A stretch of 49,911 nucleotides of DNA. Origin: an uncultured Actinomycetes bacterium (GTDB lineage Bacteria > Actinomycetota > Thermoleophilia > Miltoncostaeales > Miltoncostaeaceae). The notes beneath the pieces were generated by a model. That model made no database searches, had not been told where the DNA came from, and saw only the letters and a program-made list of their open reading frames with translations. The stretch spans positions 1 through 49,911 of the forward strand of contig CALMXK010000171.1 of the NCBI GenBank assembly GCA_937871165.1, given 5' to 3'. This document shows, piece by piece, positions 17,108 through 25,551 of this stretch. Position 1 is the stretch's first letter, and each line of letters starts with the position of its first letter. The translations under genes and the position numbers were made by a program.

Positions 17108-18028
17108 ATGGCAGAGGCTCGCAAAGTCATCATCATCGGCAGCGGTCCGGCCGGACTGACAGCCGCCATCTACGCGGCGCGGGCGAACCTGAGCCCCTTG
17201 ATGTTCGAGGGCTGGGGCGCCGGCGGCCAGTTGATGCTGACGACGGACGTCGAGAACTTCCCCGGGTTCGCCCAGGGTGTGCAAGGCCCCGAGTTGATGG
17301 TCGCCATGCGCGACCAGGCTGAGCGCTTCGGCACAGAGATCGTGACCGCAGACGTGACCAAGGTCGACTTCTCCTCGCGCCCGTTCGGGGTGTGGGTGAA
17401 CGACACCGAGTACCGGGCGGACTCCATCATCATCTCCACCGGCGCCTCGGCCCGCTGGCTCGGGCTCGACAGTGAAGAGCGGCTGCGCGGCCACGGCGTC
17501 TCGTCGTGCGCCACCTGCGACGGCTTCTTCTTCAAGGACCAGCCCATGGTCGTCGTCGGCGGTGGCGACTCCGCCGCCGAAGAGGCGCTGTACCTGGCGC
17601 GCATCGGCTCCAAAGTCACCCTCGTGCATCGCCGTGACGAGTTGCGCGCCTCCAAGGTCATGGTCGACCGCGTGCTCGCCAGCGACACCATCGACGTCGT
17701 GTGGAACAGCGCGGTGGACGAGGTCGTCGGCGACGGCATGGTGGAAGCGGTCCGCGTGCGCAACCTCGAGACCGGCGAGCTGACCGACATTCCGTCGAAG
17801 GCCATGTTCGTGGCGATCGGCCACACACCGAACACCGAGCTGTTCGTCGGACAGATCGACCTCGACGAGGACGGCTACATCCGTGCGCAGGGAAGCCGCA
17901 CGAACGTGGAAGGCGTCTTCGTGGCAGGCGATGTTCAGGACCGAATCTACCGACAGGCCATCACCGCGGCCGGCAGTGGCTGCATGGCGGCCATCGACGC
18001 GGAGCGCTGGCTCGAAGCCGCGCACTGA
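17108..18028 (+). CDS. trxB: Thioredoxin-disulfide reductase
   Basis: FAD enzyme that uses NADPH to reduce thioredoxin in the cytoplasm, 306 residues. FAD-binding GSGPAGLTAAIYAARA at 12-27, redox-active CATCDG at about residue 136, NADPH-binding GGGDSAAEEALYLARI near residue 154, and the closing FVAGDVQDRIYRQAITAAGSGCMAA. All expected residues are present. It is the first gene of trxB-trxA-FmdB-CsoR/CstR, with a putative repressor site in its promoter. Confidence 0.97.
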   Translation: MAEARKVIIIGSGPAGLTAAIYAARANLSPLMFEGWGAGGQLMLTTDVENFPGFAQGVQGPELMVAMRDQAERFGTEIVTADVTKVDFSSRPFGVWVNDTEYRADSIIISTGASARWLGLDSEERLRGHGVSSCATCDGFFFKDQPMVVVGGGDSAAEEALYLARIGSKVTLVHRRDELRASKVMVDRVLASDTIDVVWNSAVDEVVGDGMVEAVRVRNLETGELTDIPSKAMFVAIGHTPNTELFVGQIDLDEDGYIRAQGSRTNVEGVFVAGDVQDRIYRQAITAAGSGCMAAIDAERWLEAAH

Positions 18029-18061
18029 CACCAATTTTCTTCGAGACGAGAGGAACGCCAA

Positions 18062-18382
18062 ATGGCAAGCGACAAGGTCAAAGAATTCACGAGTGACAAC
18101 TTCCAGAGCGCCGTGCTCGAAAGCGACAAGCCCGTCGTGGTCGACTTCTGGGCCGAGTGGTGCGGTCCGTGCCGCATGATCGCGCCCGTCATCGAGGAGC
18201 TCGCCGACGCCCATCCCGACATCGTCGTCGGCAAGCTCGACATCGAGGCCGCCCGTGACGTGGCACAGCGCTACGGCATCGCAAGCATCCCGTTCGTCGC
18301 CAAGTTCGAAAACGGCGTGATGACCAAGCAGGCCATCGGTGCACAGCCGCGCGCCGCTTTCGAGCAGAAGCTCGGTCTGTAG
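18062..18382 (+). CDS. trxA: Thioredoxin
   Basis: General disulfide (and probably persulfide) reductase, 106 residues. Active site WCGPC with Cys34 and Cys37, and cis-Pro in ASIPFVAKF. The ATG follows AGAGGAA at about 18048-18054. It is 33 bases downstream of trxB, the reductase that recharges it, and six bases upstream of the zinc-ribbon gene. Confidence 0.97.
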   Translation: MASDKVKEFTSDNFQSAVLESDKPVVVDFWAEWCGPCRMIAPVIEELADAHPDIVVGKLDIEAARDVAQRYGIASIPFVAKFENGVMTKQAIGAQPRAAFEQKLGL

Positions 18383-18388
18383 GACACC

Positions 18389-18622
18389 ATGCCGAGCTAC
18401 GACCTGCAGTGCGCATCGTGTGACCACACATTCGAGACCTTCCGTCCCGGATTTCTCCGCGACGAGGATCGCGTGTGCCCACAGTGCGGTACGGCCCATG
18501 CCGCCCAGCTCATGACCGGCGGGTTCATCGCCGTCACGAGCCGCCGTGGCGGTGACTCGCAGCCGGTCGCAGCGGCCGCACGGCCCTCGTGTGGCGGCCA
18601 TTGCGGATGTGGAGGCCACTGA
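18389..18622 (+). CDS. FmdB-family zinc-ribbon protein
   Basis: 77 residues. The N-terminal zinc ribbon starts MPSYDLQCASCDHTFE; Cys8, Cys11, Cys34 and Cys37 form the likely zinc site, as in FmdB/CxxC_CxxC_SSSS proteins. The tail is Gly/Cys/His-rich (CGGHCGCGGH), which could bind another metal. Function of the family is poorly known. It lies between trxA (6 bases) and the CsoR/CstR gene (1 base), which suggests a role in the same thiol or metal response. Confidence 0.85.
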   Translation: MPSYDLQCASCDHTFETFRPGFLRDEDRVCPQCGTAHAAQLMTGGFIAVTSRRGGDSQPVAAAARPSCGGHCGCGGH

Positions 18623-18623
18623 C

Positions 18624-18908
18624 ATGTCCACCCAGAAGACCACCGCAGAACTTCCCGAACAGCTGATCACCCGCCTCAAACGGGCGGAGGGTCAGCTGCG
18701 CGGGGTTCAGCGAATGCTCGACGAAGGCGAGGAGTGCAAACGCATCCTCACCCAGCTCGCCGCCGTCAAGTCGGCGGTGGACCAGGTCGGCCTCTTGCTG
18801 ATCACCGACCGCCTGCGCTCGTGCGTGGCAGGTGGCGGCACCGACTGCGTTGACGCGTTCGACGATGCGGTGGCCACGTTTCTGCGCCACGCGACACTGT
18901 CGCACTGA
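18624..18908 (+). CDS. CsoR/CstR-family (DUF156) transcriptional repressor, CstR-like
   Basis: 94 residues, all-helical family of copper, nickel, formaldehyde or persulfide sensors. Signature LKRAEGQLRGVQRML at 18-32. Sensor positions: Cys38 (in EECKRILTQ) and Cys67 (in DRLRSC) are present, but the His that completes the copper site in CsoR is Arg63. A two-Cys set without that His is the pattern of CstR persulfide sensors. ATG at 18624 follows GGAGG at 18611-18615. It likely autoregulates its operon through the palindrome at 17067-17082. Metal or aldehyde sensing is the alternative. Confidence 0.85.
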   Translation: MSTQKTTAELPEQLITRLKRAEGQLRGVQRMLDEGEECKRILTQLAAVKSAVDQVGLLLITDRLRSCVAGGGTDCVDAFDDAVATFLRHATLSH

Positions 18909-18948
18909 CCCAAACCCGCGTGGGGCGGACGCCTGCCAAAGCAGCGCT

Positions 18949-18954
18949 ATACTC
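18949..18954 (+). promoter_or_regulatory. -10 box for the 18989 operon
   Basis: TATACT, close to consensus, 34 bases before GTG at 18989. A clear -35 is not seen. The ribosome site GGGAGGA is at 18977-18983. Confidence 0.5.
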
Positions 18955-18988
18955 CCCCCGCTTTGCAGGCCTTTATGGGAGGACACGG

Positions 18989-19471
18989 GTGCGTCGATCG
19001 CGCCGGCGAGTACTCGGCATTGTGGCCGTGGTGCTGTCGGTCGTCGCCTTCTGGGCGCCATCGTTCGTCGCCGCGCGCTACACCAATGATGTCGTCCGAT
19101 CCGATGTCGCAGGACATCCGATACGCGGCTGGCAATTCATGGCGGACGCCGTCCGTTCATCGCGCAAGGCAGCCGCCGGCACCGAGGGCAACGCCCGCGG
19201 AATCGCCGCGCGCCACTGGTGGCTGTCGCGTGTGCAGGTCGATTCGCTCGAACTCGTCTACGTGGAGCAGCCGTTCATGACGATCCCGGTCCCCACCGGT
19301 GGACTTCGACGCCCAGTCGATGAACGCACGGTGCACACCAACGCCCGTTTCATCTGGTTCGTGCGCGGACACATCGGCGCCCGGCCGCGACAGATCGTCG
19401 GCCTGATCAACTTCCAGACCGGCCGTGTGGTCTGGGACATTCTTCGTACCCGACCGGCTGGAGCCCGATGA
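18989..19471 (+). CDS. Membrane-anchored or secreted protein, unknown function
   Basis: 160 residues. Basic start MRRSRRRV, one hydrophobic segment (about 8-29) ending SFVAARY, then a soluble domain outside the membrane. The domain has WWLSRVQVDSLELVYVEQP and ends with strands around IVGLINFQTGRVVWDI. No family recognised. GTG at 18989 follows GGGAGGA with five-base spacing. Coupled by ATGA to the penicillin-binding protein gene, so it may assist cell-wall synthesis. Confidence 0.75.
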   Translation: MRRSRRRVLGIVAVVLSVVAFWAPSFVAARYTNDVVRSDVAGHPIRGWQFMADAVRSSRKAAAGTEGNARGIAARHWWLSRVQVDSLELVYVEQPFMTIPVPTGGLRRPVDERTVHTNARFIWFVRGHIGARPRQIVGLINFQTGRVVWDILRTRPAGAR

Positions 19472-21717
19472 GCCTCGTCGCCCGAAACCGCAAGCGCAAG
19501 CGTCACGACATCAGGCGTGTGCTCTACGCGTGTGGCGCCGGCGTGCTCTGCTCGGGCACCATGGTCGCGGCACATTCCTTCGTCCTCGTTCGCGACTCGC
19601 TTCGAACCGAAGAGTGCAACGAGATCAAGCTCGGCGCCAACACCACCGTGTTCGATCCCAACGGCCGTCTGTTGTCGACGATCGCTGCGGAACAAAACCG
19701 CCAGCCGGTGAACTCCGACCAGTTCCCGCAGCACCTGATCGACGCCGTCGTGGCCATCGAGGACAAGCGGTTCTACAAGCACAACGGGATCGACTACAAC
19801 CGCATCGCAGGCGCCGCACTCTCCGATGCACGCAGCGGGGGCACGGGCCGACAGGGCGGCTCGACGATCACGATGCAGCTGATGAAGAACCTGTGCCACC
19901 CGACGGCGCCGCGCAACATCTCGAACAAGCTGTCGGAGGCCTACAGCGCCGCCAACTACGAGAAGACGTACTCCAAAGACTTCATCATGAAGCGCTATCT
20001 GAACAGCGTCTTTCTCGGCCAGTTCGCCGTCGGCGTGCAGGCCGCGTCGAGGACGTACTTCAGCAAGGACGTGAAGGACATCTCGCTGGCCCAGGCCGCG
20101 CTGCTCGCGGGCATCCCGCAGGCCCCGTCGGACTACAACCCGTTCGTCGACCCGAGGGCCGCAAAGGAACGTCGCAACCTAGTGCTGTCGGAGATGGCGA
20201 AGGACGGCTTCATCACCCAGGAGAAGGCCGCGGCCGCCAAGCGGTCCGGCCTTGGGCTCAAGCGCAGCTTCTTCTACGGATCGAAGACCGAGGGCTACAT
20301 CGTCGACTATGTCGAGCAGCAGCTCATCACCATCTACGGCCGGGAGAAGGTGAAGAACAAGAAGGGCAAGGTCGTTGTCAAGATCAACCGCGGCAAGGGT
20401 CGCACCACGGTCCGAAACGGCGGCCTTCGCGTGTACACCACGGTCGATCCGAAACTGCAAAACCACGCGCGCGCCGTCCTGAAGCGCCTTGTGCCGGACA
20501 ATGGACCAACCGGTCCGCAGGCGGCGATCGCCATGCTCGACGTCAAGACCGGCCGGATCCTCGCGAGTGTCTCGACACAGAAGTACACCCAAAAGACCCG
20601 TTTCTACCTGGGTGGCGTCCAGGCGCACCGCCAGACCGGCTCCACGTTCAAGACCTTCGTGCTGACCGCCATGGTGCGGGCGGGCGTCGACCCTGAGACG
20701 ACGCGGTACTACAGCGCGTCACCGGTGAAGATCGACGGCACCAAGTGCAAGGACCCCGGCGTCGGCTCGGGCGAGTTCTCGACGTACAGCAAAAAGAGCG
20801 CGGGCATGATGAACCTCGTCAAGGCCACCCAGCTCTCCGACAACTCGGTCTACGCGCAGATGACCTGCGACATCGGTCCGCAGGCGGTCTTCGACACCGC
20901 CCGCCTGATGGGTGTCAGGTCACTCGTCAACGGCAATGACAACCACAACATCTCGCTCGGCCTCGGTGGGCTCACCACCGGATCGAACGCCATCGAGATG
21001 GCACGTGCCTACGCCCCGCTCGCAAACGGCGGGGACAACGTCAAGCCGATGATCATCTCGCGCATCTGGTCGCCGAACGGCACCACCCGTGTCGTAAAAC
21101 CGATCCGCACCAAGATCTTCTCCGACGGGGTCGCCGCGGAGGTGACGGCGATCCTTCGCAACAACGTGCTCGCCGGAACGGGCACCACCGCCAATCTGCC
21201 GAACGTCCCGGTGGCCGGCAAGACCGGTACGACCTCGGACAACACCGACGCCTGGTTCGTGGGCTACACCCCGCGATATGTCACCGCCGTGTGGTACGGC
21301 TACCCGACGTCGCTCACCTCCACCGGCCAGACCGGTGGGGGGTTGCCCGCGTCCATCTGGCGCGAGTTCATGACTTTCGCGACGAAGGGCCAGTCCAACC
21401 AGGCGTTCCCGGAGCCCAAGCGCCCGGTCACCTGGGTTCCGTTCGAGGGGTACTACGAGAGCCAGTCCGCAGCACTCGCAGCAAAGGCTGCAGCAGCGGC
21501 CAAGGCGAAGGCGGATGCCGCAAAGCCGAAGCCCGACAAGTGCAAGCCGGCCGATGAAACCTGCAAGCCGGACGGTGGCGGCACAGGCGGCGGCACCGGC
21601 GGCGGCACAGGCGGTGGCGGAACCGGCGGCGGTGGCACCGGTGGTGGCACAGGCGGCGGCACAGGCGGCGGCACAGGCGGGGGCACCGGGACCGGCACGA
21701 CGCCTGCACCCGGATAG
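19468..21717 (+). CDS. Class A penicillin-binding protein (bifunctional PBP1a-like)
   Basis: Polymerises and cross-links peptidoglycan outside the membrane, 749 residues. Short basic cytoplasmic start, membrane anchor (about 19-41), then GT51 glycosyltransferase with EDKRFYKHNGID (catalytic Glu98) and GGSTITMQLMKN. The transpeptidase has SxxK at Ser392-Lys395, SDN at 457-459 and KTG at 585-587; all key residues are intact. After about residue 680 come an Ala/Lys-rich helix and a tail of repeated GGGT/GGT units. Start overlaps the previous stop by ATGA. Confidence 0.96.
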   Translation: MSLVARNRKRKRHDIRRVLYACGAGVLCSGTMVAAHSFVLVRDSLRTEECNEIKLGANTTVFDPNGRLLSTIAAEQNRQPVNSDQFPQHLIDAVVAIEDKRFYKHNGIDYNRIAGAALSDARSGGTGRQGGSTITMQLMKNLCHPTAPRNISNKLSEAYSAANYEKTYSKDFIMKRYLNSVFLGQFAVGVQAASRTYFSKDVKDISLAQAALLAGIPQAPSDYNPFVDPRAAKERRNLVLSEMAKDGFITQEKAAAAKRSGLGLKRSFFYGSKTEGYIVDYVEQQLITIYGREKVKNKKGKVVVKINRGKGRTTVRNGGLRVYTTVDPKLQNHARAVLKRLVPDNGPTGPQAAIAMLDVKTGRILASVSTQKYTQKTRFYLGGVQAHRQTGSTFKTFVLTAMVRAGVDPETTRYYSASPVKIDGTKCKDPGVGSGEFSTYSKKSAGMMNLVKATQLSDNSVYAQMTCDIGPQAVFDTARLMGVRSLVNGNDNHNISLGLGGLTTGSNAIEMARAYAPLANGGDNVKPMIISRIWSPNGTTRVVKPIRTKIFSDGVAAEVTAILRNNVLAGTGTTANLPNVPVAGKTGTTSDNTDAWFVGYTPRYVTAVWYGYPTSLTSTGQTGGGLPASIWREFMTFATKGQSNQAFPEPKRPVTWVPFEGYYESQSAALAAKAAAAAKAKADAAKPKPDKCKPADETCKPDGGGTGGGTGGGTGGGGTGGGGTGGGTGGGTGGGTGGGTGTGTTPAPG
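21574..21690 (+). repeat. Low-complexity GGCGGCACA-type repeat coding a Gly/Thr tail
   Basis: Imperfect tandem units of GGCGGCACAGGC and GGCGGCACCGGC at the 3' end of the penicillin-binding protein gene. They encode a glycine/threonine-rich tail of about 38 residues. Such repeats are prone to length change. Confidence 0.85.
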
Positions 21718-21722
21718 GCATC

Positions 21723-23441
21723 GTGGAAACCCCGGCGACCGGTCAGGCGGCAGCTCGCCCTGACGTCTCACCGCTCGCCGCGTGGCTGTGCCGCCCGCGT
21801 AACGCGGCGATCGTCGCGGGACTCATCGCACTTGCATTCATCGCCTTCGCCCCCAAGGGCGAGGATGCGGCGGCGCACCTGTACCAGACCCAGATCTGGC
21901 GCGAACATGGCTGGCGGTTTTGGGACAACAACTGGTACGCCGGCCGGTACAGCCAGATCAACTACAGCCTGCTGTACTACCCGGTGGCCGCCGTCCTCGG
22001 CACGTGGACCGTGGTGACCGCATCCGTCGCGGGCGCCGCCGCAGCCTTCACCCACCTGCTGCACTCGCGGTGGCCGACGCTCGCCACGTGGCCGGCCGTG
22101 ACCTTCGTCTTCCTTGCCCCGTCCCAGGTCCTGATCGGGACCTATCCGTTCCTGTTCGGACTTGCACTCGCCTTGGCAACGCTTGCCGCGCTTCAGGTGA
22201 AGCGCTGGAGAACGGCGATTGCGCTCGGCATCGGAGTTGCGCTTGCGCATCTGCTCGCACTCTTTCTGCTGGACAGCACGCTCGCGGCCCTCGCCATCAG
22301 TCGACGCACGTGGCGCGAGCGCGGACCGGCACGCCTTGTGGCACTCATCTTCATCGCCACGTTCGGTGTGACACTCCTGTCGTGGCGCGCGTTCAGCACC
22401 GAGGGCTCGACGTACCCGTTCAACCTCGGTGATCTGTCGGCCGTCCTCGCGTTCTGCCTGATCGGGCTGTGGCTGTCCCGGGGCCAACCCAACATGGGTG
22501 CGATGCAGGCCATCTTCGGCGTGTACACGCTGATCACCATCGGTGCGTTCGTCGTCACCTCGCCGCTCGGCTCCAACGTGGGTCGGCTCGTGTTGTATCT
22601 GGGTGCGCCGTTGCTGATGATCCCGTTGGCCGCCCGGGGGTTTCGACCGCGGCTGGTGACGGCGGTCGTGATCGCGGCGGCACTCACTTGGCAGATCTTC
22701 CCGGTCGCCACCGGGGTGCGCGCGGCCACCGTCGTGCGTTCCTCCGCAGAGGACTTCTGGTACCCGGTGGAGGCGTTCTTGCAGGAACACGGCGATCCGA
22801 ACCACCGCGTGGAGGTCGTGGCGACCGATCAGCACTGGGAGGCTTTCTACCTGGCTCGACGGGGTGTGCCGTTGACGCGCGGCTGGTACCGGCAGGATGA
22901 CTTTCCCTCGAATGCCGACCTGTACGGCGAGCTGACTGCGGCGACATATCGCACATGGCTCAGCCGCCTGGCCGTCAAGTACGTCTTCCTGCCGAACGAT
23001 CGCCTGGACTACAGCGCCGCGGCGGAGGCGGAACTCCTTCGAAGCGGCATTCTGCCGCGGGTCGCGCGAATGGGAAACTGGACGGTCTACGAGGTCCCGA
23101 ACCCCACACCGCTCGCCACGCCGGCGGCACTCATTCGCGTTGCTGCGATCGACGCGACGACGGTGACACTGGATGCGCAAAAGGCCCGCACGTATCGGCT
23201 GCGGTTGCACTACACGCCGTACTGGAAGGTCGTGAGTGGCTCGGCGTGCGTCAGCCGGACCGAAAACGCCGACACGGCCCTGCGCGTGCTGGCACCCGGA
23301 CGTATCACCCTCCGGTTCACACTCGGCATCGGAACCGTGGTCGACGAGGTCATCGGACGCCCCGCCCGATGCGACGACGCCACGTTCATCGGCCCGCTCG
23401 CCCCCGAACCGGCCGACGGAGGATCAGTGCCGACGCAGTAG
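21723..23441 (+). CDS. Large multi-pass membrane protein (possible PTPS-related/GT-C-like)
   Basis: 572 residues, GTG start five bases after the PBP stop. About ten membrane segments between residues 25 and 330, then a soluble C-terminal domain. An early outside loop, KGEDAAAHLYQTQIWREHGWRFWDNNWYAG, with an acidic pair and a WYAG motif resembles membrane glycosyltransferase-like proteins annotated as 6-pyruvoyl-tetrahydropterin synthase-related. I infer a role with lipid-linked sugars or wall polymers, supported only by topology and by the PBP gene upstream. Confidence 0.65.
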   Translation: METPATGQAAARPDVSPLAAWLCRPRNAAIVAGLIALAFIAFAPKGEDAAAHLYQTQIWREHGWRFWDNNWYAGRYSQINYSLLYYPVAAVLGTWTVVTASVAGAAAAFTHLLHSRWPTLATWPAVTFVFLAPSQVLIGTYPFLFGLALALATLAALQVKRWRTAIALGIGVALAHLLALFLLDSTLAALAISRRTWRERGPARLVALIFIATFGVTLLSWRAFSTEGSTYPFNLGDLSAVLAFCLIGLWLSRGQPNMGAMQAIFGVYTLITIGAFVVTSPLGSNVGRLVLYLGAPLLMIPLAARGFRPRLVTAVVIAAALTWQIFPVATGVRAATVVRSSAEDFWYPVEAFLQEHGDPNHRVEVVATDQHWEAFYLARRGVPLTRGWYRQDDFPSNADLYGELTAATYRTWLSRLAVKYVFLPNDRLDYSAAAEAELLRSGILPRVARMGNWTVYEVPNPTPLATPAALIRVAAIDATTVTLDAQKARTYRLRLHYTPYWKVVSGSACVSRTENADTALRVLAPGRITLRFTLGIGTVVDEVIGRPARCDDATFIGPLAPEPADGGSVPTQ

Positions 23442-23533
23442 GTCGCGCTCCACATCGCCGTCCTGACAGTCGAGGACGCGGTGCCGACGGGTGCGGGCGA
23501 GGACCGTCAGAGAGCGAGCCCCGACGCGCAACA

Positions 23534-24016
23534 CTAGTGCAGACGCTCGCGGCCCGAGCTGTCGGTGCCGTCCTCGATCACGTTGGCCACACCGATCAAC
23601 CAGGAACACAGCAGTGACGCCACACCGGCGAGCGCGCCGGCCGCCACAAACCCGGCAGGCAGGCGGTCCACGGGAACCACCGGCGGATCCGCGATGCCAA
23701 CTGCGCGAACGCTCAGTGCCGGCGCGAGCGTCCCGACCAGGGCGATGGCACACGCCAGTGCGGCGGCGCCGACGGCGAGGACCAGCGAGCGCCACGCCAC
23801 CGACCCGGTCAGCCCTCCTCGGCGCGACGCACGAAGGACGAGGACGACGATGGCGATCGAGAGGGGTGCGATCAACCAGGTCACCGGGGACACCTCCGCT
23901 GCGGAGATCATGACGTCCCGGCCGAGCAGGTCGGCACGAAACCACGGCAGCGCGAGCGAGCCGACGGCGATCGCGCACAACATCGCGGTGAGCGCCGCAG
24001 CCCGACGAACGCTCAT
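23534..24016 (-). CDS. Small membrane protein, unknown function
   Basis: 160 residues with hydrophobic segments at about 6-22, 43-62, 75-100 and 120-146. ATG at 24016 overlaps the stop of the DUF2079 gene (ATGA). It ends the minus-strand operon starting at 28451. The 92 bases to the convergent gene contain GTCCT...AGGAC near 23460 but no T-run. A longer overlapping frame (to 24083) was rejected because it is not coupled and is Arg-rich. Confidence 0.65.
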   Translation of the reverse strand: MSVRRAAALTAMLCAIAVGSLALPWFRADLLGRDVMISAAEVSPVTWLIAPLSIAIVVLVLRASRRGGLTGSVAWRSLVLAVGAAALACAIALVGTLAPALSVRAVGIADPPVVPVDRLPAGFVAAGALAGVASLLCSWLIGVANVIEDGTDSSGRERLH

Positions 24017-25551
24017 CGCCCGAGGTTCCGGCGAATGACGAGCACCCGATCACGATCGAAGACGACGCGTGAGCGCGGGTCAAGCAGCAGTCGGTTGACG
24101 CGCTCGCGATGGCCTTTCACGTCCCGTCCGTCACCCATCGCCGACAGCTTCGTGTCGACGATCACCCACGTCGCGTCGGCGATGACCGGGAAGGTGAGCA
24201 CCCGACGCCGCGCGGACAGGTGGGCGCCGAACCCGTTGCCCACCGAGATGACCGCATCGTTCGGGATCATCCGTACGGCTTGCGACATGACAGCAGCCCG
24301 TGGGTCGGTCTCCGTCAGTTGCGTGGCGCGCTCGCGGTTGACGCCGCCGGTGCGTCCCATCGGCGGTTCGCCCCAAAACGGTAATGGACTCAGGAGCCAC
24401 GAGCAGATGAGCGTCGTGATCGCCAGGGCCGGGATGACCACGCGTGGACGACGCGCCAGCGCGTCATCACCCGATCGATCGGACGTGCGCATCGCACCGA
24501 GTCCCCGAATCGCGGCCGCGATCAGAAACGGCGCCGCGACGGCCCCATAGTGGAACGCGAGCTGCTGCTGTTGCGGGTGATTGGACATCAGGTTGATGAG
24601 CAGATCCGGAACGATCGCTGCTGCCAGCAGCGGCGCACGAAACGGCAGGAACAGCAATGGCACGACGAGCGCCAGGACGAACACGACACGATTCGTGGTG
24701 AGCAACAGGTCCGCCGAATGAATCGGATGCAGGATCAGCGTCTTCATCGCAGCGCCCACCGAGTCGCCGAACGCCCCGTACCGCGATACCAGCATGGCTT
24801 CGGAGGAATCGTTTCGGAAGCGCGGCATCACCGCACCGATGACCACGGCGCTCCACATCAGACCGAACAGCGCGACGACTGCACCAGAGAACCGGCGCCG
24901 AAGTCCGAACGCGATCCAGATGCCGAAGATGAAGATCGACAGGCCGACCTGCTCTTTGGTCATCGCCGCCAGGACGACCATGACGCCGAGCGTGACGTTG
25001 TGCCTGGCGTCCGCCGCCCAGATGGCCCACAGGAGCAGCGGCGTCGCGAGCGTCACGGGATGAAAGTCAAAGAGCGTCTGCGCCTGGATGAACGGATACA
25101 TCAAGGTGACGGCGCAGAACGCCACGGCGATCCGCTCGTCACCGATCCATCGTCGCGCCAACAGATACGCCGGGATGCCTGCCGTCGCCACAAGCGCCGA
25201 CTGGACGACGACGAGCATGACCGGACTCGGCCAGATCCACCAAAGCGGCGCGAACAGCAGGAGGACCGGTTCCACATGTCCGGCGAAGCGCGAGACCTGT
25301 TCACCGAGCAGATCCGTGGACGTCATGAGCATGTCGCCGTGTGCAGCGCTCCACACCGCCTGCACCATGTTCCCCAGATCGAAGCGTCGCGCAAGGAAGT
25401 TGTCGTAGCGATGCATCTGCCACAGCGAGAACTGCGCCGCAAACGCCAGACACATCACCGCGACGCTCGCCACCGCCCATGTCGGCGGCGCGGTGGCGGC
25501 GCGATTTGCACGTGGCGTCGACGACTCGCCGACTCCGGGTCGGGCGCTCAT
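24013..25551 (-). CDS. DUF2079 integral membrane protein
   Basis: 512 residues, about eleven membrane segments. The region YDNFLARRFDLGNMVQAVW followed by GHVEPVLLLFAPLWWIWPSP is typical of DUF2079, a family found mainly in Actinobacteria and Cyanobacteria and thought to be GT-C-like. The early Asp and the FAGHVEP motif would face outside. A short soluble tail contains FPVIADATWVIVDTKL. Function unknown; sugar transfer from a lipid carrier is an inference. ATGA overlap at both ends. Confidence 0.85.
   Translation of the reverse strand: MSARPGVGESSTPRANRAATAPPTWAVASVAVMCLAFAAQFSLWQMHRYDNFLARRFDLGNMVQAVWSAAHGDMLMTSTDLLGEQVSRFAGHVEPVLLLFAPLWWIWPSPVMLVVVQSALVATAGIPAYLLARRWIGDERIAVAFCAVTLMYPFIQAQTLFDFHPVTLATPLLLWAIWAADARHNVTLGVMVVLAAMTKEQVGLSIFIFGIWIAFGLRRRFSGAVVALFGLMWSAVVIGAVMPRFRNDSSEAMLVSRYGAFGDSVGAAMKTLILHPIHSADLLLTTNRVVFVLALVVPLLFLPFRAPLLAAAIVPDLLINLMSNHPQQQQLAFHYGAVAAPFLIAAAIRGLGAMRTSDRSGDDALARRPRVVIPALAITTLICSWLLSPLPFWGEPPMGRTGGVNRERATQLTETDPRAAVMSQAVRMIPNDAVISVGNGFGAHLSARRRVLTFPVIADATWVIVDTKLSAMGDGRDVKGHRERVNRLLLDPRSRVVFDRDRVLVIRRNLGR

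Noticed and set aside
21574-21690. Tandem repeats that could suggest a CRISPR array
   Set aside because: The units are 9-12 bases without spacers and lie in frame at the end of a penicillin-binding protein gene.
23424-24083. A 219-codon minus-strand frame over the small membrane protein
   Set aside because: The alternate frame at 23534-24016 is coupled by ATGA and has clear membrane helices; this one is Arg-rich and overlaps the convergent gene.
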